Shown: one piece after another, positions 25,297-34,573 of the stretch
Layout of the letters: every line of letters starts with the position of its first letter
How positions within the stretch are numbered: the first letter of the stretch is position 1
DNA from: Ignavibacteria bacterium
Lineage (GTDB): Bacteria > Bacteroidota > Ignavibacteria > SZUA-365
Assembly (NCBI GenBank): GCA_016720835.1
Contig: JADKJW010000001.1
Coordinates: 62,001-126,000, forward strand
Reading direction: 5' to 3'
DNA length: 64,000 bases
Translations under genes and position numbers: made by a program
The notes under the pieces: generated by a model
Seen by the model: the letters and a program-made list of their open reading frames with translations, nothing else
The model's database searches: none
What the model was told of the DNA's origin: nothing

Positions 25297-26380
25297 TCCG
25301 CCACGCGGACCCCGTCGCGAAGGTTCGAGCCATGAAGGCGGAGCGAAACGCGACCGTTATCCAAGACCGGAGGGCGGACCGCAGCGATTCGACCGGCATT
25401 CAGGACCTCCGCGGGATGAGCGCGACGAACGTGGCGAGAATCCGTCACACACGTCGTCGCATACCGGGCGCGGGCACGCCTCGAGCGGGCCGGGCGCCCC
25501 GGCGCCCGGGAGCCGCAAGCCCGCATCGGGCCCGCGGCAGGGTGTGAAACGCGGTTCCGGATCGCCGCGGAAATCGCGTCCGCGCACTCCCACCGTCGCC
25601 GTGCGCGACACCGAGCAGGAGATGCGCCTGAACAAATTTCTCGCGGAGGCGGGCGTTGCCTCGCGCCGAGGCTCCGACGCCGTCATTGTGGAAGGCGTCG
25701 TGATGGTGAACGGCAAGGTCGTCACCGATCTCGGCAGCAAGGTGGATCCGACGCGCGACGTCGTGACGGTGCGCGGGAGGCAGGTGCACGTGGAAGCGCA
25801 GCTCGTGTACGTGCTCCTGAACAAGCCCAAGGACTGCATCACGACCAGTTCCGACGAGAGCGGGCGCACGACGGTCATGGATCTGGTTCCGATGCACAAT
25901 CGCATCTACCCCGTCGGCCGCCTGGATCGGAACACCACCGGCGTGATCCTCCTCACCAACGACGGGGACCTCGCCTACCGCCTGACGCATCCGAAGTTCC
26001 AGGTGCCGAAAATCTACGTCGCGACCATCGACAAGCAGATGCACCGCGAGCATCTTCAGGTGTTGCGCGGCGGGGTGCGCCTCGACGACGGCACCACCGC
26101 TCCCTGCGAGGCCGAGATCCTCGATCCGCCGAAAAACACGGTGATCGCCCTGCGGTTGCGCGAAGGCCGCAACCGTCAGGTGCGCCGCATGTTCGAGGCG
26201 CTCGAATACGACATCCGGAAACTCGAACGCGTCGATTACGCGGGGCTCACGGCGGAAGGCCTGAAGCGCGGCGCCTGGCGTCCGCTGGAGGAACACGAGG
26301 TGAAATACCTCAAGAAACTCACCGCGAAAATTCCGCCGCGCGGGAAGACCGCGCCGGATATCGCGTTCGAGGACGATTGA
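24599..26380 (+). CDS. rluB: 23S rRNA pseudouridine synthase, RluB/RsuA family, with repeat-rich N-terminus
   Basis: The frame carrying the enzyme runs 593 codons from an ATG inside the repeats at 24599. The S4 RNA-binding domain starts near 25623 (MRLNKFLAEAGVASRRGSDA, another possible start). The catalytic domain follows with the Asp in PVGRLDRNTTGVILLTNDGD and the LREGRNRQVRRMFE motif. It isomerises a uridine in rRNA, by family most likely 23S. The leader is an Arg/Gly/Pro-rich disordered tail that in the sequence shown switches frames (see the repeat entry), so the true N-terminus is uncertain. The gene directly follows scpB, a common pairing. Confidence 0.85.
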   Translation: MDRSAATEARRNGMTAAPRPPRREGAGFEGGQKRERYPKSDGPETLRRAERGDGPKPFRARRRAETVRWTEARRSSFRSATPAAARRRGLRGRTKTRALSEIRRAETLRRTEARRRAETVRWTEARRRLGPRRPPRREGAGFEGGQKRERYPKSDGPKRFDGPKRGDRPSGPPRPPRREGAGFEGGQKRERYPKSEGPETLRRDRSAATGNEPKRGDGPKRFDGPKRGDRPSGPPRGPRREGSSHEGGAKRDRYPRPEGGPQRFDRHSGPPRDERDERGENPSHTSSHTGRGHASSGPGAPAPGSRKPASGPRQGVKRGSGSPRKSRPRTPTVAVRDTEQEMRLNKFLAEAGVASRRGSDAVIVEGVVMVNGKVVTDLGSKVDPTRDVVTVRGRQVHVEAQLVYVLLNKPKDCITTSSDESGRTTVMDLVPMHNRIYPVGRLDRNTTGVILLTNDGDLAYRLTHPKFQVPKIYVATIDKQMHREHLQVLRGGVRLDDGTTAPCEAEILDPPKNTVIALRLREGRNRQVRRMFEALEYDIRKLERVDYAGLTAEGLKRGAWRPLEEHEVKYLKKLTAKIPPRGKTAPDIAFEDD

Positions 26381-26456
26381 TCCGCGCCGTCCTGTCGGCG
26401 ATATTGGCGGTCTGACGCCGCATCCACGAGATCCCACGAAGCGGAAGACGCGCACC

Positions 26457-27938
26457 GTGCCACGACGCAACGACATCGAAAGCATCCTCATCCTCGGTTC
26501 GGGTCCGATCATCATCGGACAGGCCTGCGAGTTCGATTATTCCGGCACGCAGGCCGTGCGCGTGCTCACGCAGGAGGGCTACCGCATCGTCCTGATCAAC
26601 AGCAATCCCGCGACGATCATGACGGACCCGGAGTTCGCGGACGCCACCTACATCGAGCCGATCACGGTGGAGACGGTGGAGAAGATCATCGAGCGCGAGA
26701 AGCCCGACGCGCTGCTGCCGACCATGGGCGGACAGACCGCGCTGAACACCGCGGTCGGTCTGGCCGAGCGCGGCATTCTCGCGGCGCACGGCGTCGAGAT
26801 GATCGGCGCCTCCCTCCCGTCGATACGCATGGCGGAGGATCGCGAGCTGTTTCTCGCGGCGATGCAACGCATCGGGCTCGACATGCCGCAGGGCCGCTTC
26901 GTGCGCACCCTCGAGGAGGCCAAGGCGGCGATCCGCGAGATCGGTTTCCCCGCCATCATCCGCCCGTCGTTCACGCTCGGCGGCACGGGCGGCGGCATCG
27001 CGTACAATCACGAGGAATTTCTCTGGAAGGTGGCCAGCGGGCTCGGGCTCAGTCCGATCAGCCAGGTGCTGATCGAGGAGTCCATCCTCGGCTGGAAGGA
27101 ATACGAACTCGAGGTGATGCGCGACCGCAAGGACAACGTCGTCATCGTCTGTTCGATCGAGAACTTCGATCCGATCGGCGTCCACACCGGCGATTCCGTG
27201 ACCGTGGCCCCCGCGCAGACGCTGACCGACAAGGAGTACCAGAACCTGCGCGACGCCAGCATCCGCATCATGCGCGAGATCGGCGTGGAGACCGGCGGTT
27301 CCAACGTGCAGTTCGCCGTCCATCCCGAAACCGGGCGCACGACGGTGATCGAAATGAACCCGCGCGTGTCGCGCAGCTCGGCGCTCGCCTCGAAGGCGAC
27401 GGGCTTCCCCATCGCGAAGATCGCGGCCAAGCTCGCGGTCGGTTACACGCTCGACGAAATCGCGAACGACATCACCCGCGTCACGCCCGCCTGCTTCGAA
27501 CCGACCATCGACTACGTCGTCACGAAGATCCCGCGCTGGGATTTCGCGAAATTCCCCGGCGCCGACGACACGCTCGGCGTGCAGATGAAGTCGGTCGGCG
27601 AAGTCATGGCCATCGGGCGCACCTTCAAGGAATCGCTGCAGAAAGCCCTCCGTTCGCTCGAAATCGGCAGGCACGGTCTGGGCGCCGACGGCAAGGACGC
27701 CGTCGACGTGACCGCGCTCGACGACGCGGAACGCGCCGCCTTCGCGCAGGAGCTGCGGACGAAGATCGCGACGCCTCGCGCCGACCGGCTCTTCGATCTG
27801 CGCCTGGCCATGCAGGCGGGAATCGCCGACGACGAACTGCACCGCATCACGGGCATCGATCCCTGGTTCCTCGCGCAGGTCCGCGACATCGTGGACTTCG
27901 AAGCGGTGCTGCGCGGCCACACCATGCCCGGCGCGTAG
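26457..27938 (+). CDS. carB: Carbamoyl-phosphate synthase large subunit, N-terminal half only
   Basis: 493 residues from a GTG at 26457; full CarB has about 1070. The carboxyphosphate half is complete: SILILGSGPIIIGQACEFDYSG, the ATP-grasp region with PSFTLGGTGGG and IEMNPRVSRSSALASKATG, and the start of the oligomerisation domain (LRLAMQAGIADDELHRITG). The stop then comes, and the next 75 bases and the ABC permease show no continuation in any frame. Split carB genes are known (Aquifex, Methanocaldococcus), so a separate second half elsewhere is likely. It makes carbamoyl phosphate for pyrimidines and arginine with CarA. Confidence 0.9.
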   Translation: MPRRNDIESILILGSGPIIIGQACEFDYSGTQAVRVLTQEGYRIVLINSNPATIMTDPEFADATYIEPITVETVEKIIEREKPDALLPTMGGQTALNTAVGLAERGILAAHGVEMIGASLPSIRMAEDRELFLAAMQRIGLDMPQGRFVRTLEEAKAAIREIGFPAIIRPSFTLGGTGGGIAYNHEEFLWKVASGLGLSPISQVLIEESILGWKEYELEVMRDRKDNVVIVCSIENFDPIGVHTGDSVTVAPAQTLTDKEYQNLRDASIRIMREIGVETGGSNVQFAVHPETGRTTVIEMNPRVSRSSALASKATGFPIAKIAAKLAVGYTLDEIANDITRVTPACFEPTIDYVVTKIPRWDFAKFPGADDTLGVQMKSVGEVMAIGRTFKESLQKALRSLEIGRHGLGADGKDAVDVTALDDAERAAFAQELRTKIATPRADRLFDLRLAMQAGIADDELHRITGIDPWFLAQVRDIVDFEAVLRGHTMPGA

Positions 27939-28013
27939 TCCTCCGCGAGGCGACCCGCGCACGCAGCCATTCCGAGAACGACCACGACCGACCAGCGCAA
28001 CCGAAAAGACCCC

Positions 28014-28853
28014 ATGCTCACGCTCATCCGCTTCGAACTCCTGAAAACGTACCGCAAGCTGCGGACCTACATCGGTTTCGGCCTCATCGCGGTCCTGGTC
28101 CCTCTCGCCTACTGGGGCATGTCGCTGGGCGGCGACGACCTGGCCAAGGGCATGATGCGCGGCATGCAGAAGGATTTCCTTCTCGTCGGGTCGCTGTTCA
28201 ACGGCTGGTTCGTCTCGTTCATGATCATGAACACGCTCTTCGTCCAGGTGCCCTTCCTCATCGTGCTCACCGCGGGCGACGTGTTCGCGGGTGAAGCCAC
28301 GGGCGGGACGTTCCGCATCCTGCTGACGCGTCCGCCGTCCCGTTCCCGGATCTTCGCGGTCAAGGCCATCAGCACGATCCTCTACACCCTGTCGCTCGTC
28401 CTGTTTCTCGGCGCGCTCAGCATCGGGCTCGGCGTGCTGATTTTCGGCACAGGCGATCTGATCTCGTTCACGGACGCGGGCATCGCCATCTTCGGCGCGT
28501 CGGATGTGCCCTGGCGCTTCCTGCTCGCCTACCTCGGCGCGGCCTGGGCGATGTGCGTGGTGGCCTCGCTGGCGATGCTCTTCTCCTCGTTCGTGGAGAA
28601 CGCCATCGGCCCGATCATCGGCAGCATGGCGGTCGTGATCCTGTTCCTGATCCTCGGGAATCTGCCCTTCGATTTCTTCATCGCGATGCGTCCGTACCTC
28701 TTCACCACCTACATGGATCTGTGGCGGAAGATGTTCGCGGATCCGGTCGACTGGACGGTGGTCGCGCAGGAAGCGGCGTATCTCGGAATCTTTTTCACGC
28801 TGTTCACGGGCGGGGCCTGGGCGGTGTTCACTCGAAAGGACGTCTTGTCGTAA
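28014..28853 (+). CDS. ABC-2 type transporter permease
   Basis: 279 residues with six membrane helices. The start MLTLIRFELLKTYRKLRTYI and the segment GDVFAGEATGGTFRILLTRPPSRSRI, the coupling-helix region, are typical of ABC-2/NosY-like permeases. No ATPase gene is adjacent, so the ATPase must lie elsewhere or be shared. It is followed 18 bases later by a LolA-like gene, so an envelope function is plausible. Substrate unknown. Confidence 0.85.
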   Translation: MLTLIRFELLKTYRKLRTYIGFGLIAVLVPLAYWGMSLGGDDLAKGMMRGMQKDFLLVGSLFNGWFVSFMIMNTLFVQVPFLIVLTAGDVFAGEATGGTFRILLTRPPSRSRIFAVKAISTILYTLSLVLFLGALSIGLGVLIFGTGDLISFTDAGIAIFGASDVPWRFLLAYLGAAWAMCVVASLAMLFSSFVENAIGPIIGSMAVVILFLILGNLPFDFFIAMRPYLFTTYMDLWRKMFADPVDWTVVAQEAAYLGIFFTLFTGGAWAVFTRKDVLS

Positions 28854-28871
28854 CGACGGAAGGATGACGCG

Positions 28872-29579
28872 ATGTATAAGCAATGCATGGGGTGGATCTT
28901 CGCCGGGGTGCTGCTGACCCTCGCGGCAGTGCAGGCGCAACCGGGACCGACGGCCGGGCAGGTGCTGAAACGCGTGCAGGGGGAGTTCGAGAAGGTGCGC
29001 GATTACTCCGCGGACATCAGCACCGTCGTGGACGTGCCCGGCATCAAGACTCCCCCGATGACCGCGAAAATCTTTTTCAAGAAACCCGACAAGGTGCACA
29101 TCGAATCCAGCGGTTTCGCGATGCTGCCGCGCGACGCGGTCACATACAATCCCATGGCTTTCAACGAGGATCTCTTCGACGCCGTGCTGCAGGGCGAGGA
29201 AACCGTGAACGGCGTGAAGTGCCTGAAGGTGAAACTCCTCGCGAAGTCCGACACGGTGCGGCTGCAGCGGGCGATGCTCTGCGTGGACCCCGCGCGCTGG
29301 CTCGTGCTGAAGATGACGACCGATCCCGCGCAGGGCGGATCCGCCGACGTCATCTTCACCTACGCTTACATCGACAACGCGTATTTTCTGCCGTCGAAAA
29401 TCAGCCTGCAGATGATCAATCCCACCGGATTCCGCGAGTCGAAGGGCCACGGCATGAAGATGGACGCTCCTGTGGCGGGGGACAAGCGCAAGGCGAGCGT
29501 CTCCCTGGTCTACTCCAATCACCGGGTCAACAAGGGAATCCCGGATTCGATATTCAAGAAGGACAGCAAGACAAAATGA
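28872..29579 (+). CDS. LolA-like outer-membrane lipoprotein-sorting protein
   Basis: 235 residues with a signal peptide (about 1-23, cleavage after VQAQ). The rest matches the LolA/LolB-like fold: a first helix (LKRVQGEFEKVRDYSADIS), then antiparallel strands, including KIFFKKPDKVHIES and LVLKMTTDP, that form an open hydrophobic half-barrel. This group binds lipids or lipoproteins in the periplasm. It is longer than E. coli LolA and closer to the general outer-membrane lipoprotein-sorting family. Its stop overlaps the next ATG (ATGA), so it is coupled to the M1 peptidase. Confidence 0.78.
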   Translation: MYKQCMGWIFAGVLLTLAAVQAQPGPTAGQVLKRVQGEFEKVRDYSADISTVVDVPGIKTPPMTAKIFFKKPDKVHIESSGFAMLPRDAVTYNPMAFNEDLFDAVLQGEETVNGVKCLKVKLLAKSDTVRLQRAMLCVDPARWLVLKMTTDPAQGGSADVIFTYAYIDNAYFLPSKISLQMINPTGFRESKGHGMKMDAPVAGDKRKASVSLVYSNHRVNKGIPDSIFKKDSKTK

Positions 29580-31486
29580 ACGCGCGCATACTCATCCCCT
29601 GCCTCCTGATCTTCGCCGCGCTGTGGCCACAGGCGACAGCGCAGCCCCTCGATGTCGTCCACTACAAGGCCGACATCGCTTTCGATCTCGCGACGCCGAG
29701 GCTCGACGGCATTGTCGAACTCCGCATCACGGACGCGCCGCAGAACTTCGTCTTGCATCTGCGCGATCTGCTCGCAACGTCGGTGGAAGTCAACAGCGTC
29801 GCTGCCACATTTTCGCAGTCGGACGGCGAATTGCGCATCAACGCCGCGTCCGCGCCGTCGCCAGCCGACACCGTCGCCGTGCGCATCGTGTACGGCGGCA
29901 GGGCCACAAGCGAGGCAGGTTCGCCCTCGTGGGGCGGATGCTTCTGGGGTCCGGTAACCTTCATGATGGGCGTCGGTTTCTACGCGCCGTACGTGTCGAT
30001 GATGCGGCACTGGATTCCCTCGAACGACATTCCCTCCGACAAGGCCACCTTCGACCTGACGTACACCGTCCCGGACGGCTACGTCGCCGCGGGAACCGGC
30101 CTGTTGACGGAGGTTCGCGGCGCGGGCGGCAACACGTCGTACCGATGGGTCGAGACCCATCCGACGGCGACATACCTCGCGACCTATGCCATCGGCCGCT
30201 ACGCGCGCATCACGTCCAGCTGGAACGGACTGCCGCTCGAGTACTACGTTCTGAAGGCCGACTCCCTCAAGGGTGTCGCGCATTTCGCGTCGGTGCCCGC
30301 GATGCTCGACGCGTTCACCCGCGCCTACGGCCCGTATCCGTTCGACAAGGTCGGCTACTGCATGACCCCCATCGGCTCGATGGAGCATCAGACCATGATC
30401 AGCTACGCGTCCACCCTGCTGACCGCGCAGCCGGCGAGCCGCATCGCCGCGCACGAACTCGCGCACCAGTGGTGGGGCGATTGCGTCACCGCGACGACGT
30501 TCGCGGACGCATGGCTCAGCGAAGGATTCGCGACCTTCAGCGAGGCGGTCTACGCGGAGCACATCGGCGGCCGCAGCGCCTACGAGGCCGCCGCGGTGAA
30601 TTTTTCGAACACCTACTTGAACCAGGTCGCGCCGCAGGAAGGCGTGTTCCCGCTGCACGATTTTCCGCGCGCGGCGCCGTCGTCGAATTACCCGTCGACG
30701 ATCTACGAAAAGGGCGCGGCGGTGCTGCGCATGCTGCGGCACATCATGGGCGATTCGGCCTTCTTCCGCGGCTTGCGCGCGTTCCGCGCCGCGCACGAAT
30801 ACGGCAATGCGACCACTGACGACTTCCGCGCCGCGATGGAAGGCGAGCACGGTCGGACGCTCGACTGGTTTTTCGACGAATGGGTGATGAAGGCGGGATG
30901 GCCGGTGTACACCGTGCAGAAAATCGTCGAACTGCCCTCGACAGGACCCTTCCGCCTCCGCATCCTCCAAGGACAGGACTCGACGAAGGTTCCCTTCTTC
31001 CGCATGCCCATCGACGTGCGCATCATCAGAAGCACCGGTGACACGACGCTTGTGACGGTCGAGAATCGCGCGCAACGCGCGGAGGATTTCGTTTTTCCGG
31101 CCATCCCCGCCAACACCGTCGCTTCGTATCTCATCGATCCGAAAAACGTCATCTTGAAGACGGCGAGCTACCGCACGGTCGGTGTCGAATCGTCCCCTCG
31201 CGTCGCGATCACCGAGGCCCTGCTGGCGTCGATCTCCCCGAATCCGCTCCATGGCGATTCGCCGGGCACGGCGATGCTCTCGATCAGCTCCGCGATGCCG
31301 ACACGTCTCCGGCTCTCGATGTTCGATTCGCTGGGGCGGGAAGTCCGCGTGCTCGCGGAACGCGAATGGCATGCGGGACGGCATGGCGTTCCGTTTTCGG
31401 TCGCGGGACTTCCTGAAGGGACGTACACACTCTGCCTGCGCTCGAACAGCGGCGTCTCCCTGCAGCGATTCGTCGTCACCCGCTGA
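29576..31486 (+). CDS. Secreted M1 family metallopeptidase with T9SS sorting domain
   Basis: 636 residues. A signal peptide (1-22, ending TAQ) is followed by the M1 N-terminal beta domain and the catalytic domain with HELAHQWWGD (zinc ligands) and the third ligand in LSEGFATF. The substrate-binding GxMEN motif reads GSMEH here, with Asn replaced by His. After the catalytic region comes a beta domain, then about 80 residues of a T9SS type A tail: ISPNPL, MFDSLGREVRVL, GLPEGTYTL and a final SLQRFVVTR. It should be exported by Sec, then by T9SS to the cell surface. Start by ATGA overlap with the LolA-like gene. Confidence 0.9.
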   Translation: MNARILIPCLLIFAALWPQATAQPLDVVHYKADIAFDLATPRLDGIVELRITDAPQNFVLHLRDLLATSVEVNSVAATFSQSDGELRINAASAPSPADTVAVRIVYGGRATSEAGSPSWGGCFWGPVTFMMGVGFYAPYVSMMRHWIPSNDIPSDKATFDLTYTVPDGYVAAGTGLLTEVRGAGGNTSYRWVETHPTATYLATYAIGRYARITSSWNGLPLEYYVLKADSLKGVAHFASVPAMLDAFTRAYGPYPFDKVGYCMTPIGSMEHQTMISYASTLLTAQPASRIAAHELAHQWWGDCVTATTFADAWLSEGFATFSEAVYAEHIGGRSAYEAAAVNFSNTYLNQVAPQEGVFPLHDFPRAAPSSNYPSTIYEKGAAVLRMLRHIMGDSAFFRGLRAFRAAHEYGNATTDDFRAAMEGEHGRTLDWFFDEWVMKAGWPVYTVQKIVELPSTGPFRLRILQGQDSTKVPFFRMPIDVRIIRSTGDTTLVTVENRAQRAEDFVFPAIPANTVASYLIDPKNVILKTASYRTVGVESSPRVAITEALLASISPNPLHGDSPGTAMLSISSAMPTRLRLSMFDSLGREVRVLAEREWHAGRHGVPFSVAGLPEGTYTLCLRSNSGVSLQRFVVTR

Positions 31487-31710
31487 CGGCGCGCACGGTT
31501 GACGCGAGCTCCCGTCCGGCGAAACGCTCCATTTCCGGGCTGTTCCCGCATGGAAGCGAAGGTCCGGAAACACAGGGATCCGTCATAATTCCCGAGGCCG
31601 GGCGTCCGTCGTATGGGGGAGAAAATTTACCCTGTCCGCATGTATCCTTGGAGGCGATGCGGTTGTCTTCCTTTCAACACGAGTCCCGAACACCGGCCCG
31701 GCGATTTCCT

Positions 31711-31739
31711 TTGACAAAACCTCAGTATTTCGGTAACTT
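31711..31739 (+). promoter_or_regulatory. Promoter of the T9SS cargo gene
   Basis: TTGACA (31711-31716) and TAACTT (31734-31739) are 17 bases apart, about 80 bases before the ATG at 31820, which is preceded by GGAGG. TAACTTG also approaches the Bacteroidota TAnnTTTG element. The 333-base gap 31487-31819 holds no gene; apart from this promoter I see no clear element in it. Confidence 0.62.
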
Positions 31740-31819
31740 GATTGAATAGGACGAAATCGTTTATCTGTCATCACCGGCATAAGAATTTCGACGTTATCAT
31801 TTCACATTTGGAGGGTTTC

Positions 31820-33863
31820 ATGAAAAAATCTTTACTGTCGGGCATCGGGATGATCCTCCTGTTTCTGTGCCTCGCTCCGCTCTCAGCTGTCGCCCAGGGT
31901 AATATCGACTGGGAGGAACTGTGGATGGTGAATCAGCCGGCCTCGTCCTCGCACCCCACCTACGGGTGGATGGCCGGACAGCGGCAGTACACGGGCATCG
32001 CGTACGACCGCATCCGCGACAACCTCTACATCGCCAACCCGGGTCTCTGTTCCGTCACGGGCCAGATCACCGTCGGGTGCCCGAAGATCCACATCTGGGA
32101 TCCGAGCACCGGTTTGCCGAAACTCTCTGACGGCCGTGTGGCCGCGACGCAATACGGACAGGTTCCGGGAAGAGGAGGACAGATTCCCATACCCTCCGAC
32201 ACCATTGCCGGCGTCCTGACCGGTACCTGGCCGAACGGCTGGTACACCAGCTTCAGCCAGGGACAGTTCCCGATTTACAAGATCGATCTCGATGACGAGA
32301 ATCCCCCGCGTCTGTTCGCGACCAACCTCGTCTCGCCGGTGTTCGGCATCTGCTTCCCGGGTCCGCCCCCCAACTGTGATCCCATCTACCTCCTGCAGGG
32401 TCCGCTCCGTGTGTGGCGCTGGGATACCCCGAAGTCGTCCCCGAAGCTCGCCTACGTGACACTCGACGCAAACAGCCTGGGTGTCGGCGCGCTCGGAAAC
32501 AGTGAAATGACCTGGACCCGCTGGGGTGACGCGCTCGACGTCGTCGGCAAACGCGGCGTCGTCGACACGCCGAACGGTCCCCAGGTCGTGGACAGCGTCC
32601 GTATCTTCACCTCGGGAGGCGCATTCAGCGGTCAGTCCCAGACGAACCGCGAAATCAACGTGATCCTGACGGACACGCGGCCGAACCGGACCGCCAACGG
32701 CCAGGGCCTGAAGCTCGACTACCGCCTCGGCATCCGCATGATTTCATCGCTCGAAGGCATCGCGTCGCACGGCATCGCCGCGACGGGACAGCAGTCCTTC
32801 GCGCAGGTATGGATGGACAACAACAACCGCGTGACGACGCTGAACAACCAGTATCAGACTTCCGCGCCGTTGCCGCAGGATGTGCTGATGACGTTCAACA
32901 ACGCGCTCTCATCCGATCCCATCACCGGCACCGGGCCTTCGGGCGCGATCAAATTCTTCGGCATCGAGGACAACGGCAACAAGTTCCTCATCTGCGCCGA
33001 CGGTTTCCCCTCGAATCCGAGCATTCCGACGGACCCGAATTACAACACCCGCGTCCGCATCTTGAACGTGACCACGACCGGGCAGGAAAAACGCGAGCCG
33101 GGCTTCGGCGACACACCGTACCTCGGTCAGAAATCCCTCTCGCCGAATTCCGGATTGTACAATTACATCTCGGGCGTGGATTACAAGCTCGAGGGCGATC
33201 CGGCAGGCAAGGGGTACTTCGTGACGGTGTTCGTGCCGGATGTCGAACAACGGCATCGCGGCGTTCCGCCGCGCATCCCGCTGCTGCCGATCGAACTCCG
33301 GAACGTTCAGCGGCATGCTGAACGGCAGCCAGGTGGACCTGACCTGGAACGTCACGTCGGAAGTGAACAACCACGGCTTCGAGATCGAGCGCAGCTTCAA
33401 CCAGGGCGACGCATGGGAGAAGGTGGGATTCGTGAAAGGCCGCGGCACCAGCAACACCCCGACCGCGTACACCTTCGCCGATCCCGTCACCGACGCGCAT
33501 CGCTACCTGAACACGGTCGACTACCGTCTCCGCCAGATCGACACGGACGGGAGTTCCACCATTTCTCCGATGGTACGCGTGTTCATGAACAGCTCGCCGA
33601 CGTCCATCGAACTCTCGCAGAACTATCCGAATCCCTTCAATCCCTCGACCTCCATCAGCTTCTACCTTGCGCAGTCCGGGTTCGTGACGCTGCGCGTGTT
33701 CAACAGCATGGGTGAAGAGGTCCGTACACTGATCAACGAGAAGAAGGATGCCGGCGCGAACGTCGTCACCTTCACGGCCGACGGCCTCCCGTCGGGCACG
33801 TACGTGTACCAGCTGAACGTGGACGGAAAGATCGCGCAGAAGAAGATGGTCCTCATGAAATAA
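31820..33863 (+). CDS. Secreted T9SS cargo protein with a frameshift before the sorting domain
   Basis: Start at the ATG at 31820 (GGAGG upstream), signal peptide 1-25 ending AVAQ. A beta-rich domain of about 450 residues (GIAYDRIRDNLYIANPG, IHIWDPSTG) looks like a secreted propeller-like protein of unknown role. At about 33240-33300 the frame changes. Upstream reading ends in IPLLPIEL, the usual linker before a sorting region, and the continuation GTFSGMLNGSQVDLTW is in the next frame, through NHGFEIERSF to the type A tail NYPNPFNPSTSISF and GTYVYQLNVDGKIAQKKMVLMK. As written, the product would end at 33715 without its tail. Confidence 0.82.
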
Positions 33864-33891
33864 GACCTTCCGGTCTTTTCGACTTCTCTCA

Positions 33892-33920
33892 ACCGGCGGC
33901 CATGGTCGCCGGTTTTTTTT
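33892..33920 (+). terminator. Rho-independent terminator after the T9SS cargo gene
   Basis: A seven-pair stem ACCGGCG/CGCCGGT with an eight-base loop (GCCATGGT) is followed by eight T (33913-33920), 28 bases after the stop. Its presence behind the tail-coding part supports 33863 as the true gene end. Confidence 0.9.
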
Positions 33921-34071
33921 ATCGCGGAAACGCGCGACGGGACCGGGAACAAAATCGCGGGCTGCCGCGTACATCTGAGAGGACGGCGTCGCGGAGAAGC
34001 GGGTACGATCCGGCACTCCATCGATGCGGCGCGGATACCGCCGGCACCACCACCACGACAGGGAGTTTCCC

Positions 34072-34458
34072 ATGCGCACCAGGACTTTCGGCGAACCGTT
34101 CGATTTCGAGCGCGACTTCGCCTTCGGAGAAAACGGAAAGGGACAACGCGGCGGCATCTGCGCCGAGCCTGGTTCTTCCGGCCGTCGTGAAGGAGACGCG
34201 GATCCGTTCGAGGATCTGTCCACGTCGCCCTTCGAATGCCCCCTCTGCGGAGGGAGCGGCGGCGACAGCGGAGTGGTGGGCGGGTACTTCGATGACGACG
34301 GAAACCGCATCGATCCCGACCTGATCCCCCTCCCGCCGCTGTGCATCGGCTGCCGCAAACGCGACGCGGACGATTGGGAGGAGGAGGTTCTCTGTACCCT
34401 CAATCGTCTCGATCAGGCGGAGGACGAATTCCGCTGTGACGCATTCGAACCGCGCTGA
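34072..34458 (+). CDS. Small acidic protein with zinc-ribbon-like cysteines
   Basis: 128 residues from the ATG at 34072, which has GGGAG upstream; an upstream ATG at 34024 gives an unlikely His-rich leader. The middle holds CPLCGG and about 40 residues later CIGCR, a four-cysteine pair set that could bind zinc. The rest is rich in Asp/Glu and Phe (FGEPFDFERDFAFGE) and probably flexible. No family recognised. It stands alone between a terminator and the corrinoid cassette on the other strand. Confidence 0.65.
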   Translation: MRTRTFGEPFDFERDFAFGENGKGQRGGICAEPGSSGRREGDADPFEDLSTSPFECPLCGGSGGDSGVVGGYFDDDGNRIDPDLIPLPPLCIGCRKRDADDWEEEVLCTLNRLDQAEDEFRCDAFEPR

Positions 34459-34483
34459 ATCCGAGCCAGAGAGCTCGACGCGA

Positions 34484-34511
34484 TATTATCGGATTCGATG
34501 ATCCGATGATA
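34484..34511. terminator. Possible bidirectional terminator hairpin
   Basis: TATTATCGGAT (34484-34494) and ATCCGATGATA (34501-34511) form an 11-bp stem with one mismatch and a six-base loop in the gap between two convergent genes. No T run follows on either side, so function is uncertain. Confidence 0.35.
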
Positions 34512-34573
34512 GTGAGCCGCGGCGCGGCGGTCACTCCCGGAACGAAAACGCGAGGCCCTCGGGTGACCGGCGC

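Noticed and set aside
24391..25310. CRISPR-like array
   Set aside because: Copies are unevenly spaced, the intervening DNA is itself repeat, the units code a basic peptide, and no cas gene is near.
27939..28013. Continuation of carB by a frameshift
   Set aside because: No frame in the gap or the next gene reads like the second half of CarB; the break looks like a true split.
26319..29522. 1067-codon minus-strand open frame over carB and the ABC permease
   Set aside because: It is a mirror of strongly conserved plus-strand genes, with His/Arg/Asp-rich low-complexity translation and no family signature.
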